Part shown: one piece after another, positions 16,640-24,593 of the stretch
How positions within the stretch are numbered: the first letter of the stretch is position 1
Layout of the letters: every line of letters starts with the position of its first letter
Source of the DNA: an uncultured Desulfovibrio sp.
Lineage (GTDB): Bacteria > Desulfobacterota > Desulfovibrionia > Desulfovibrionales > Desulfovibrionaceae
NCBI GenBank assembly: GCA_947038175.1
Contig: CAMQVJ010000021.1
Span: forward strand, 1 to 36,635
Length of the DNA: 36,635 nt
Direction of reading: 5' to 3'
The notes under the pieces: model-generated
Databases searched by the model: none
Told to the model about the DNA's origin: nothing
The model's input: only the letters and a program-made list of their open reading frames with translations
Position numbers and translations under genes: made by a program

Positions 16640-17317
16640 ATGAATATTCTTATTTTTGGTCCAAATGGTAGCGGAAAGGGAACTCAGGGCGATCTTATTA
16701 TGGCAAAATATGGCGCGTCCCATATTGAGTCTGGCGTTGTTTTCCGTAAGCATATTGGGGAAGGTACTGACCTTGGCATGCAAGCAAAAGGGTATATGGA
16801 TAAAGGGGAACTTGTTCCTGATGAAATAACCATTCCTATGATTTTAGCTATTTTAAAAGAACAAGGCGAGAAAGGTTGGCTTCTTGATGGTTTTCCACGT
16901 AATATGGAACAAGCTCGCAAGCTAAAAGAAGCGCTCGAAGCTGCCAATATGGATCTTGATTATGTAGTTGAAATTATTCTTGATAGAGATGTGGCACGTA
17001 ATCGCATTATGGGGCGTCGTCTTTGTGCTACTAATAATAATCACCCAAATAATATTTTTATTGACGCTATTAAACCTGAAGGCGATATATGCCGTGTTTG
17101 TGGTGGAGCGCTCAGCGCAAGAGCCGATGACCAAAATGCTGAAGCTATCAATAAACGCCATGATATTTATTATAATGCGGAAGATGGCACACTCGCCGCT
17201 GCGTATTATTTTAAAGATATCGTCAAGGCTGGTACAAGTAAGACAGTTTATATTGAACTTGATGGCAGCGGAACAATTGATAGCATTAAAGAAACTTTGC
17301 TTGGACAATTGAAATAA
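16640..17317 (+). CDS. adk: Adenylate kinase, metal-LID type
   Basis: Interconverts ATP + AMP and 2 ADP. The protein has 225 residues. Seen: P-loop GPNGSGKGTQ (7-16), the AMP-site region HIESGVVFRKHI, and LLDGFPRNMEQA (81-92). The LID carries Cys129, His135, Cys151 and Cys154 in the spacing C-X5-H-X15-C-X2-C. That is the metal site described for Desulfovibrio gigas adenylate kinase, which can hold Zn, Co or Fe; most bacterial metal LIDs use four Cys instead. RADD follows in the LID. It is preceded by a strong GAGGGG site and followed by its own terminator. Confidence 0.97.
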   Translation: MNILIFGPNGSGKGTQGDLIMAKYGASHIESGVVFRKHIGEGTDLGMQAKGYMDKGELVPDEITIPMILAILKEQGEKGWLLDGFPRNMEQARKLKEALEAANMDLDYVVEIILDRDVARNRIMGRRLCATNNNHPNNIFIDAIKPEGDICRVCGGALSARADDQNAEAINKRHDIYYNAEDGTLAAAYYFKDIVKAGTSKTVYIELDGSGTIDSIKETLLGQLK

Positions 17318-17347
17318 AAGTTTTTTTTGGGGTAACTTTTCCAATAG

Positions 17348-17371
17348 AACATTTGAGTATAAATGTTTTTT
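17348..17371 (+). terminator. Intrinsic terminator of adk
   Basis: AACATTT (17348-17354) and AAATGTT (17361-17367) form a 7-bp AT-rich stem with a 6-base loop, and the right arm runs into a row of Ts, 30 bases after the adk stop. It is weak because of the A-T pairs but well placed. Confidence 0.6.
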
Positions 17372-17378
17372 AAGGAAA

Positions 17379-17482
17379 GGGGGTCTGGGGGAAAAACTCG
17401 TTTTGTTCATTAGATTATCTTAGCAAAGAATTTGCTTAGATAATTTTATACTCGTAAGGGTGCAAAAATGTGGTTTTCCCCC
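17379..17482 (+). repeat. Reduced intergenic repeat, copy F (nested hairpins)
   Basis: Opens with GGGGGTCTGGGGG. The second G-tract with its AAAAC tail (17387-17397) can pair with GTGGTTTTCCCCC ending at 17482. Inside lies a 14-bp stem, ATTATCTTAGCAAA (17414-17427) with TTTGCTTAGATAAT (17431-17444), with one mismatch and a GAA loop. It shares the G5-TYT-G5 opening with the other copies, but not the core. It lies between convergent adk and cydB. Confidence 0.6.
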
Positions 17483-17509
17483 AGAAAGAATCCTATAACA
17501 AAGCTCATA

Positions 17510-17538
17510 AAAAAAACCGCCATTATGGCGGTTTTTTT
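17510..17538 (-). terminator. Bidirectional terminator between cydB and adk
   Basis: A-tract, CCGCCAT/ATGGCGG stem (17517-17531) and T-tract: a classic symmetric intrinsic terminator. It lies 22 bases past the cydB stop, and would also stop any transcript reading through from adk. Confidence 0.9.
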
Positions 17539-17560
17539 ATTTTCAATGAACGTTTTTAGT

Positions 17561-18601
17561 TTAGTATGCGTGGTCTGATGCTAATTCTTTTTGAGTAATC
17601 TTATGTGAAAATACATAATAAACCCAAATTTGATAAGTAATAACAACAGGAATACTAATCATGGTAGCAATAAACATGATTTGCAGTGTTAGATGGCTTG
17701 AAGCGCCATTGAATACAGTCACACTAAACGCAGGATCAATACTTGAAATAATAATGCCAGGATACATACCCATCACTGCAAAAAGAGTGAGGCAGAGTAT
17801 GAAAAGAGCGTTACAAAGCCAAGGTAGGAAATGATTCTTAGAATTTAATGTAAAGCGAACACCAAGAAGCGCTAAAACAGCAATAATAAGGAAAACATAA
17901 AACACAGGAGTTGCGTTGATGTTTACTAATAATTGTGTGTATATATCTGTAAGTGCTAGGAAAAGTAGTACTACAGAAAGTACTAAATACCATAGAAAAG
18001 AAGCAAGGTTTATTGCTCGTTTTGCTAGTTCACCTTCAGATTTATAGTTGAGCCATAAAGCTCCATGTAATGCAAACATGAGCACAAAAAGCACTCCGCC
18101 TGCTAAACCATAAGGGTTAAGTAACTTTAGGATATTACCATGGTAGACGCCATCTCCATCAATAGGAATGCCCATAAAGAGATTAGCGAATGCAACGCCA
18201 AGAAGCAATGCTGGTAAAAATGAACCTAAAAAGAGATATACGTCACACATGCAACGCCATTTTGGACTATCTACTTTACTACGAAATTCAAGTGCAACTG
18301 CACGGAAAATAAGAGCAAAAAGAAGAATGAAAAGCGGAGCATAAAGGGCGCTAAACATTACAGCGTATGCTGTTGGAAAAGCTGCAAATGTTACGCCACC
18401 AGCGGTAATAAGCCATACTTCATTTCCGTCCCAAAAAGGACCTGCTGAATTATAGACCGTACGTCTGTCATCATTCGTTTTTGAGACAAATGGCATAATA
18501 ATTGCCATACCAAGGTCAAAGCCATCGAGGACAAAATAAATCGCCCAAAGCAGTGCCCATAAGAAAAACCAAGTACCAAGTAGGATATCTAATGGAATCA
18601 T
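17561..18601 (-). CDS. cydB: Cytochrome bd ubiquinol oxidase subunit II
   Basis: 346 residues with about nine membrane segments. The N-terminus IPLDILLGTWFFLWALLWAIYFVLDGFDLG is the family signature (the GFDLG motif), followed by FVSKTNDDRRTVYNSAGPFWDGNEVWLI with the conserved WDGNEVWL. It is the partner of CydA in the high-affinity O2-reducing quinol oxidase of the inner membrane. The cydA stop overlaps its start by 4 bases, so translation is coupled. No small cydX frame is evident before the terminator. Confidence 0.96.
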   Translation of the reverse strand: MIPLDILLGTWFFLWALLWAIYFVLDGFDLGMAIIMPFVSKTNDDRRTVYNSAGPFWDGNEVWLITAGGVTFAAFPTAYAVMFSALYAPLFILLFALIFRAVALEFRSKVDSPKWRCMCDVYLFLGSFLPALLLGVAFANLFMGIPIDGDGVYHGNILKLLNPYGLAGGVLFVLMFALHGALWLNYKSEGELAKRAINLASFLWYLVLSVVLLFLALTDIYTQLLVNINATPVFYVFLIIAVLALLGVRFTLNSKNHFLPWLCNALFILCLTLFAVMGMYPGIIISSIDPAFSVTVFNGASSHLTLQIMFIATMISIPVVITYQIWVYYVFSHKITQKELASDHAY

Positions 18602-19950
18602 GCTACTTCTCCTTTATCTTCGTTTTGAGTGATAGTTCCTTGAGTTGCAGGCATAAGCGGGCCTTTGCGTGCGTATTTAATTAAAAGATAAATATCAAGA
18701 ACACCTAATAAAGAATAAATCACAATGAAACTTATAAGGGAGATAGCAACAGACTGTGCAGGAACAGGAGATACAGCATCCGCAGTTCTCATAAGTCCGT
18801 ATACAATCCATGGTTGGCGACCAACCTCTGCAAGCATCCAACCTGCCATAATGGTGATGTAGGGGAGCGGAATAATCCATGTAAGTGCTTTACAAAGGCG
18901 TGGGGAACTTGCGAGGTCTTTACGTTTAATCCAAGCGAGTCCACTAAGAAGAAGGAATAAGGCTCCCATAGCCACCATAAAGCGGAAAGAGAGGAAGGTG
19001 ATGAGGACTGGAGGATGATCTTCTTCAGGGAAAGCGTTAAGACCTTGTACTTCTGCATTAAAGTCACTAAAAGCCATAAAGCTAAGAATTCCTGGAATCT
19101 TAATAGCTTCTATGAAATTGGTGTTATTTTCTTCATCTGGCCATGTAAGTACATACATAGGTGCAGTTTTTTCAGTTTCCCAATGGGATTCCATAGCTGC
19201 AAATTTTGCTGGTTGATATTTTGCAACAATCATACCTTGATGGTGGCCTGCAAGGGAAAGTAAAATTGCAGAAATAATAGCAAAAGGAGCTGCAAAACGA
19301 ACTGACTTTGTGAATAAGTCCACTTCATTTTTGCGAACAAGATGCCAAGCGGAAATGCCTAAGACAAAAAAGCCTCCGAGCATCCATGCGCTTGTTACGG
19401 TGTGGAAATATTGTCCCCAACCGTAAGGATTTGTAAGAACAGTGTAGAAACTGTCAAGCTCTGCTCTTCCATTACGGATAACGTAACCAACAGGGTTTTG
19501 CATAAAACCGTTGGCAAGAATAATCCAAAGGGCAGAAATGTTACTTGCGATTGCAACGAGCCAAATAGCGGTGCAGTGTACTTTTTTGCTTACTTTTTCC
19601 CAACCAAAAGCCCAAACGGCAATAAAGGTTGATTCAAGGAAGAAAGCAAGAGTTGCTTCAATAGCGAGAAGTGAACCAAAAATGTCGCCTACGTATTCAC
19701 TGTACCTTGACCAGTTTGTGCCAAACTGAAATTCAAGAGTGATACCTGTAACAACACCTAATACAAAGTTGATGAGAAAAAGTTTTCCCCAAAATTTGAC
19801 CATACGCTTATACGTTTCATTACCAGTACGCACATAAGCTGTTTCCATCATTGCTAATAATATAGTAATACCAAGAGTGAGTGGTACGAAAATAAAATGG
19901 AAAAATACTGTTACTGCGAACTGTAAACGAGACAGGAGAACAACATCCAT
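18598..19950 (-). CDS. cydA: Cytochrome bd ubiquinol oxidase subunit I
   Basis: 450 residues, about nine membrane segments. Heme ligands seen by family pattern: His18 (VFFHFIF), His183 (QYFHTVTSAWM) and a Met in SFRFMVAMG near 325. Glu98 and Glu106 in LLAIEATLAFFLEST match the conserved proton-path acids. The Q-loop KYQPAKFAAMESHW (244-257) binds quinol; it is the short type without the long E. coli insertion. GRQPWIVYGLMRT lies near the C-terminus. A strong AGGAGG site sits 5 bases upstream. In anaerobic sulfate or sulfite reducers bd oxidase works as an oxygen scavenger; its location beside roo-rub-rbo fits that role. Confidence 0.97.
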   Translation of the reverse strand: MDVVLLSRLQFAVTVFFHFIFVPLTLGITILLAMMETAYVRTGNETYKRMVKFWGKLFLINFVLGVVTGITLEFQFGTNWSRYSEYVGDIFGSLLAIEATLAFFLESTFIAVWAFGWEKVSKKVHCTAIWLVAIASNISALWIILANGFMQNPVGYVIRNGRAELDSFYTVLTNPYGWGQYFHTVTSAWMLGGFFVLGISAWHLVRKNEVDLFTKSVRFAAPFAIISAILLSLAGHHQGMIVAKYQPAKFAAMESHWETEKTAPMYVLTWPDEENNTNFIEAIKIPGILSFMAFSDFNAEVQGLNAFPEEDHPPVLITFLSFRFMVAMGALFLLLSGLAWIKRKDLASSPRLCKALTWIIPLPYITIMAGWMLAEVGRQPWIVYGLMRTADAVSPVPAQSVAISLISFIVIYSLLGVLDIYLLIKYARKGPLMPATQGTITQNEDKGEVA

Positions 19951-20005
19951 AGACCCTCCTAAAAAATTGTGTTAAAATGTGACCTGTAAAGATTAAAGCA
20001 TCAAC

Positions 20006-20011
20006 ATTATA
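20006..20011 (-). promoter_or_regulatory. Candidate -10 box for cydAB
   Basis: A perfect TATAAT on the minus strand lies about 56 bases upstream of the cydA start, but no convincing -35 box is at the right distance. It could be activator-dependent or chance. Confidence 0.3.
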
Positions 20012-20042
20012 TAAGAAAATAAAAACCTCTGTATATTGGTAT

Positions 20043-20086
20043 GAGAGGAAAACAGTATTTTGTACTACAAAATGTTTTTTCCTCTC
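20043..20086 (-). terminator. Long hairpin between roo and cydA
   Basis: GAGAGGAAAA at 20043 pairs with TTTTTTCCTCTC ending at 20086, and the inner arms TATTTTGT/ACAAAATG continue the stem around a short loop. It lies about 125 bases beyond the roo stop and upstream of cydA, so it probably ends or stabilises the roo transcript. No clean U-tract follows, hence moderate confidence. Confidence 0.5.
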
Positions 20087-20211
20087 GCCCCATTCTTGAT
20101 AAGTTATTATGATGTTTACTTGTCCTATACGGCATGGGAAATATCATAAACTATAAGGTGAAGTTGGGGTGAATTATAAAGAGGTTTTTATTCGATATTT
20201 TAAACTATAGG

Positions 20212-21423
20212 CTATAAAGCTGCGATTTTTGCCTTGAGCGCTTCGCCAACTTTTTTGCCAAGTTCAACGCATTCTGCTATTTCTGCGTCATTTGGACCAA
20301 AAAAAGCTCGAACAGGTTCTGCTGCAATTTCAACGCCCATATTGGTAAGTTCTTCAGTGAGCATTTTTGGCGCTTCGCCTGACCAACCATGAGAGCCGAA
20401 ACTAGCTCCAACAAGGTTTTTAGGCTTCAAGCCCTTGATATGAGCAACTAAGCTAATCATGCTCACAAGTGGCATATTATTACGGGTTGAAGAACCCAAA
20501 ACAAGCGCACCACTATCAGCTAAAGCATTCATAATAGAGCTACAATGATTTGCTTGTGCGTCAATGATGAGGTAAGGAACGCCCACACTAGAAAGACCAT
20601 CGCCTATAGCTTGAGCCATTTTCTCCGTTGCACCCCAAAGTGATTCATAGGCAATAACAGCTTGCAGTTTTGGCTTTTGCTCTGCGCATTCTTGGTATGA
20701 GTTAATGAAGAAATTGACATCGTCTGGCGTGCGTAGGATAAGTCCATGGTCAGGCGCAATAACATCAAATTCAAGACCTAATGTCTTTATTCTTTCAATA
20801 AGCTTAAGGACAAGTGGAGAATAAGGAAGAATAATATTGTAGTAATAATCTTTTATCGCTTGTAAAAGAAAAGGTCTTTCGTATTCGTCTACAAAGCGGC
20901 GGCTTGTTGCGACATTTTGTCCGAAAATATCATTTGAAATTAATACTTTATCTTCTTGTAAATAAGAAACCATGCTGTCAGGCCAGTGCAACATACGAGT
21001 TTCAAGAAAGGTAATATTACGCTTCCCGATATTCAATTGTTCCAAGTCTTTGACTGTTTGTATAGGCCAGTTTTCCGTATTGAATTGGGCACGCATGAAT
21101 TTTTCACCAATGGTTGAGCAAAAAATCTTTTCAGGCTTACATAGTTCGACCATTTTTTCAAGACAACCAGCATGGTCTTTTTCCAAATGATTACAAACAA
21201 TATAATCAATTTCTGTAGGGTCCATAATTTCAGAAATTCTTCTGATAAGTTCATCACAATGTTTGTCGTCAACGGTGTCAAATAAAACATTTTTTTCGTC
21301 TTTGACTAGGTAGGCATTATATGTGCTTCCCATAGGAGAACGGCTGTAGTGGTGAAAATTACGTAAATTAAAATCTACAGATCCAACCCAATATATGTCA
21401 TCTTTTAAAGTCACTGGTTTCAT
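20212..21423 (-). CDS. roo: Rubredoxin:oxygen oxidoreductase (flavodiiron protein)
   Basis: 403 residues: a metallo-beta-lactamase-like diiron domain then a flavodoxin domain. Diiron ligands seen at His79, Glu81, Asp83, His146, Asp165 and His226, the numbers reported for Desulfovibrio gigas Roo (402 residues). The flavodoxin FMN loop begins at about 255 (AYESLWGATEKMAQAIGDGL). It reduces O2 to water (and in some relatives NO) in the cytoplasm with electrons from rubredoxin, whose gene is next. A strong terminator after rub and a 187-base gap suggest roo has its own promoter; a small hairpin AGAGCTTT/AAAGCTCT (21473-21491) sits in that leader. Confidence 0.97.
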   Translation of the reverse strand: MKPVTLKDDIYWVGSVDFNLRNFHHYSRSPMGSTYNAYLVKDEKNVLFDTVDDKHCDELIRRISEIMDPTEIDYIVCNHLEKDHAGCLEKMVELCKPEKIFCSTIGEKFMRAQFNTENWPIQTVKDLEQLNIGKRNITFLETRMLHWPDSMVSYLQEDKVLISNDIFGQNVATSRRFVDEYERPFLLQAIKDYYYNIILPYSPLVLKLIERIKTLGLEFDVIAPDHGLILRTPDDVNFFINSYQECAEQKPKLQAVIAYESLWGATEKMAQAIGDGLSSVGVPYLIIDAQANHCSSIMNALADSGALVLGSSTRNNMPLVSMISLVAHIKGLKPKNLVGASFGSHGWSGEAPKMLTEELTNMGVEIAAEPVRAFFGPNDAEIAECVELGKKVGEALKAKIAAL

Positions 21424-21568
21424 TTTGTATCTCTTTGAACTGTCATGGAATGATAGTGTTATTTTAAATGAAAGAGCTTTTAGAAAGCTCTAAGGGAAAA
21501 GAATATAAAAATGAGGAAATATGAAGCATATGCCCGTTTTTTCTATTCAGTAATATATTTTAAAAAAC

Positions 21569-21603
21569 AAATTTCTAGAAATAAAGTTTATTTCTAGAAA
21601 TTT
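21569..21603 (-). terminator. Perfect-palindrome terminator after rub
   Basis: Arms AAATTTCTAGAAATAAA (21569-21585) and TTTATTTCTAGAAATTT (21587-21603) are perfect 17-base complements around one G. On the minus strand the stem is followed by GTTTTTT, 8 bases after the rub stop. It should separate rbo-rub from roo. Confidence 0.75.
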
Positions 21604-21610
21604 ATTTTAA

Positions 21611-21769
21611 TTATACAGCTGTAAATTGGGATGTAGGAGCGCCACAAACAGGGCATACCCAATTTTCTGGAAGACTATCAAAAGATGTTCCAGATGCAAC
21701 GCTACCGATAGAATCGCCTTCAGCTGGATCGTAAACGTAACCACATACATCACATTCGTATTTAGCCAT
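21611..21769 (-). CDS. rub: Rubredoxin
   Basis: 52 residues from the ATG at 21769, preceded by GGAG; the frame is open further upstream, but [19 protein letters not shown] is the family N-terminus. The Fe(SCys)4 site is Cys6, Cys9, Cys39 and Cys42 (CDVCG and CPVCG). It is the small electron carrier that feeds Roo and reduces desulfoferrodoxin. The loop [19 protein letters not shown] has SVAS where DNGVKPGT is usual, a mild variation. It lies 31 bases after rbo, in the rbo-rub order known from Desulfovibrio. Confidence 0.97.
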   Translation of the reverse strand: MAKYECDVCGYVYDPAEGDSIGSVASGTSFDSLPENWVCPVCGAPTSQFTAV

Positions 21770-21800
21770 GATAAACTCCAAATTAATTATATTTAAAAGG

Positions 21801-22175
21801 TTATGATTTAAAATGACCGTGCAAATTACAGTATTCGCGAGCCACAACGTTTTCTGCCTTAACACAGAATTCTGCTACAGGAGCGTCATTCGGCTTAAGG
21901 AATTTCTTATAGCTTATACCATCAGCAACAAGCTCAATCCATTCGATATAATGAGCTTCTTCCATAGGATGAGCAACAGAACCAACGGCTACTTTATAGC
22001 CTGTGCTTGTTTGTTCAATAATAGGTACGTGCTTTTCTTTTGCTCCGTCGGTAGTTCCTTCAGCGAGCAATTTCATTTCTTCACCACAACAGGACATCGC
22101 AGGGCTTGCTGGATGAATAATTTGAGCAATATTTGAGCAATGTTGGCATTTGTATACCTCAAGCATCTTAGTCAT
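21801..22175 (-). CDS. rbo: Desulfoferrodoxin (2Fe superoxide reductase)
   Basis: 124 residues from the ATG at 22175, chosen because AGGAG lies 7 bases upstream; an 11-codon in-frame extension has no such site. N-terminal centre I, a desulforedoxin-like Fe(Cys)4, is seen as YKCQHC with the later SCCGEEM. Centre II, the His4Cys catalytic site, is seen in [18 protein letters not shown] and EYCNLHGHF. It reduces superoxide to H2O2 in the cytoplasm using electrons from rubredoxin. With rub, roo and nearby cydAB it forms an oxidative-stress island. Confidence 0.97.
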   Translation of the reverse strand: MTKMLEVYKCQHCSNIAQIIHPASPAMSCCGEEMKLLAEGTTDGAKEKHVPIIEQTSTGYKVAVGSVAHPMEEAHYIEWIELVADGISYKKFLKPNDAPVAEFCVKAENVVAREYCNLHGHFKS

Positions 22176-22205
22176 TTTAGTCTCCTTTTGTATTATTGGA
22201 AATGA

Positions 22206-22225
22206 CACTGATATTTCTAGCAGTG
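22206..22225 (-). promoter_or_regulatory. Hairpin in the rbo leader
   Basis: CACTG (22206-22210) pairs with CAGTG (22221-22225), a 5-bp stem about 30 bases upstream of the rbo start. Too short to call as a riboswitch. Confidence 0.25.
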
Positions 22226-22315
22226 ATGGATTAATAAAACTTAAAAACTTAGAATGTCTTGCTCAATTTTATGTTTATTTAAAAAACAGAAAATTAAGTT
22301 TTGAGTACCCTAGTT

Positions 22316-22334
22316 GATAATGATTCTTTTTATC
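22316..22334 (-). promoter_or_regulatory. Fur-box-like operator upstream of rbo
   Basis: On the minus strand GATAAAAAGAATCATTATC matches the classical 19-base Fur box GATAATGATAATCATTATC at 16 of 19 positions. It overlaps the candidate -10 of the rbo promoter, as expected for repression by a Fur/PerR-type regulator. The half-site GTTGATAATGA (22313-22323 on the plus strand) recurs at 22405-22415. Confidence 0.55.
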
Positions 22335-22355
22335 GGGATGGCGTCAGAACGTCAA
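22327..22355 (-). promoter_or_regulatory. Candidate rbo-rub promoter
   Basis: On the minus strand TTGACG (22355-22350), a 17-base spacer and TAAAAA (22332-22327). This predicts a leader of about 145 bases before rbo. The overlap with the Fur-like box strengthens the call. Confidence 0.5.
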
Positions 22356-22749
22356 GTTAATTCTTCAAAGCATGGGTTTAAACATGGGAATGTTAATTGG
22401 GAATGTTGATAATGAAATAACGCTAGTGATAGTATCTCATTTTCTTTTGAAGTGTTAATGCTTTGTTTTATTGACCGAAAGTATGGCGAACCATGGAATG
22501 TGTATGCATTTAAAAAAATACGTATTTATAAATAGAATTTATTTATTTCCGTACACGTTTCCTTGCGCTTATATTATGATGTTAAATTAATTAAAGCAAG
22601 CTTAAAAGAGTTAATCTATATTTACTAATGACTATTTATTTGAGGTGTTTCAATAGATTCTTTTATGAGGTTGTGGGGCTCTGGCAATCACGTATATAAC
22701 GGCAATCTTTTTATATGACCTATTAAAAGGAGAAATAGATGGATATGGC
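22356..22749. other. Long spacer between CgeB-like gene and rbo promoter, no gene
   Basis: About 390 bases of AT-rich DNA. Visible items are the second GTTGATAATGA (22405-22415), a GGGAATGTT pair at 22386 and 22400, and a strong AAAAGGAG ribosome-binding site (about 22726-22733) on the plus strand followed by a frame of only four codons (ATG at 22739, stop ending at 22753). The rest is unremarkable, and no terminator for the CgeB-like gene is obvious. Confidence 0.5.
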
Positions 22750-24474
22750 TTAGATATGGTCTAAGATAGATTGTAATCGAGACGAGTAGAAATGATTCGC
22801 AAATATTATATTTTTCATTTCAGCTTTTATTTCATTATACAAGTCATTATTGGTTGAATATTTATCTGTGAGAAGCAGTAATTCTTGAGGGCTTTTTGCG
22901 GTGAAGGCATCCACTATATCTGATTCAAAAATTGCCATACCGTGCGTTGGGGAGCTTACAAGGAAGCCATCGGAAACCCATACGTCAAAATGTCTTTGTG
23001 TGAGAGCGCTTGGCATGAGCATAGATGTGATATTCATGGTGAATTTTGCATTGGCATAATAAGCAGGTAGTTGTGTGTAATAATCCACGGGTGGGATAAG
23101 TGTCAGTGCTTTTTTGAGAATTTCTTGCCAACCTTTATCACCAATAATGCTAATGTGTTGCGTTAATTCATCAATCCAATGAGCTTTTTGATAATTATCA
23201 GCTTCTGTGGTTATGTGGCTTAATGTGCGAAAGTCATTACCTGGCCATAGTCTCTTGTCATTTGTCGGATATAGAAGTGTGTAAATACTATGAAAATCAA
23301 TTAAAGTACTTGGGCGCTTCTCTTCTAATAGTTCAAAGTGTTTGTCTATTTTGTTTTTACAAACCGAGAGTGTCTTGTTTTCTTTGTCCACTGCGCTGAA
23401 AAATTTATCTTTATTCTTAAAGGAAGAATGGGCAACATACAAGAGATGGGTGGAAGGGGCGCTCTTTTCATAGTGCATGCTATGGGTTGATGTAGCAAGT
23501 GGTAGATAATATACATGTTTTGCACCGTGCGCTTTAAGGGCAGGTATAAAAGAGCTATCTGTGACATAAATGGTGCATTCTTGCCACCAATTTTGTTTGA
23601 ATTTACTTAGAATATTCCATGGATTATCAACAATCCAAAGAGCAATTGGAATATTAAGCTGTTTTAATTGATAAAAAACACGGCCATCCGTATCAAGATT
23701 TCTACCATTTATTGATAAAAACAGGTCAGGGCGCCTTGACTTCAGTAGGGATATGAGCTTTGAAAATGCATCCTTGTTTTCTTGGGGATTCTTGTCACTT
23801 AGGCAGGTATCCATAGTAATATAATCATAATCAATAGCATAAGTGGCATCACAGAGCTCTTTAAACATGAGATCCTGAGAAGAACCTGCTATGAAAATAG
23901 AGGTTTTTCGCAATGTGTTTTTAGAGGCGGGCTGGGCAGTATCTAGCTCCTGAGTGGCAATGTCTTCAGCGTCGTCAGTTGAATTATCTGAGGGGTCATC
24001 ATATTGTGTTGTGAATATATCGTCGAGAGTGATGAGAACCTCATTCCAGTACTCTGGAAAAAGGGAAAGATTTTGTTTGTACAGAAAAAATTCCCAATCA
24101 GAAAAATAACAATCCTTCGCCTTGAACATCGCATAGAGTTCATCTCTTGTTATTTTTGTGAAATTATTAGGGTAATTTAAAGCGATGCCAGCCTCCTGGC
24201 AAGCCATCTCAAAATCTACACATTCAATATAATAAATATGTTCTGTTTTTTTACAAATACTCGTGACGTCAGTGCAGGCATTATATCCTAAGCCAAGAAA
24301 TAATATTTTTCTTTTTATGGTCGGCGTGATGGCTTCTGTTTCTTGAGAGTGGGCAGAATTAAAAGAACGGCAATTCAATTTTATGAATGAATACAGACCA
24401 CTAGAAAGTGTTTTTCTTCTGCCTTGAGTATCAAGGATTCTTTTCGCGGATAAAACTGTTGGGGAATTGCTCAT
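22750..24474 (-). CDS. CgeB-like glycosyltransferase (GT1_2 type)
   Basis: 574 residues. The N-terminal half (about 50-190) has KILFLGLGYNACTDVTSI and resembles the leading domain of proteins of this type in Desulfovibrio relatives. The second half begins with TSIFIAGSSQD and contains RRPDLFLSINGRNLDTDGRV, ALWIVDNPWNILSKF, HVYYLPLATS and the C-terminal RHFDVWVSDGFLVSS block, which is the CgeB/Glyco_trans_1_2 pattern of binding a nucleotide sugar. The exact substrate is unknown; surface polysaccharide or flagellin glycosylation is possible. A Ser/Asp/Thr-rich linker lies near 160-185. It stands alone, divergent from rlmE. Confidence 0.7.
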   Translation of the reverse strand: MSNSPTVLSAKRILDTQGRRKTLSSGLYSFIKLNCRSFNSAHSQETEAITPTIKRKILFLGLGYNACTDVTSICKKTEHIYYIECVDFEMACQEAGIALNYPNNFTKITRDELYAMFKAKDCYFSDWEFFLYKQNLSLFPEYWNEVLITLDDIFTTQYDDPSDNSTDDAEDIATQELDTAQPASKNTLRKTSIFIAGSSQDLMFKELCDATYAIDYDYITMDTCLSDKNPQENKDAFSKLISLLKSRRPDLFLSINGRNLDTDGRVFYQLKQLNIPIALWIVDNPWNILSKFKQNWWQECTIYVTDSSFIPALKAHGAKHVYYLPLATSTHSMHYEKSAPSTHLLYVAHSSFKNKDKFFSAVDKENKTLSVCKNKIDKHFELLEEKRPSTLIDFHSIYTLLYPTNDKRLWPGNDFRTLSHITTEADNYQKAHWIDELTQHISIIGDKGWQEILKKALTLIPPVDYYTQLPAYYANAKFTMNITSMLMPSALTQRHFDVWVSDGFLVSSPTHGMAIFESDIVDAFTAKSPQELLLLTDKYSTNNDLYNEIKAEMKNIIFANHFYSSRLQSILDHI

Positions 24475-24483
24475 TACTTTCTC

Positions 24484-24512
24484 TTGGCTAAGTAAAAAAA
24501 ATACGTTATGTT
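24484..24512 (+). promoter_or_regulatory. Candidate rlmE-yebC promoter
   Basis: TTGGCT (24484-24489), a 17-base spacer and TATGTT (24507-24512), located in the short divergent gap with the CgeB-like gene. Confidence 0.4.
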
Positions 24513-24593
24513 AACCTGCTTCCATTTTTTGTCGAGGAAGTGACTATAGATTATTTTAAAAATTTGGGCAAGGCTAGGAATAGTAGGAATAAA

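Noticed and set aside
22206-22225. Leader hairpin of rbo as a riboswitch
   Set aside because: A lone 5-bp stem matches no known riboswitch layout.
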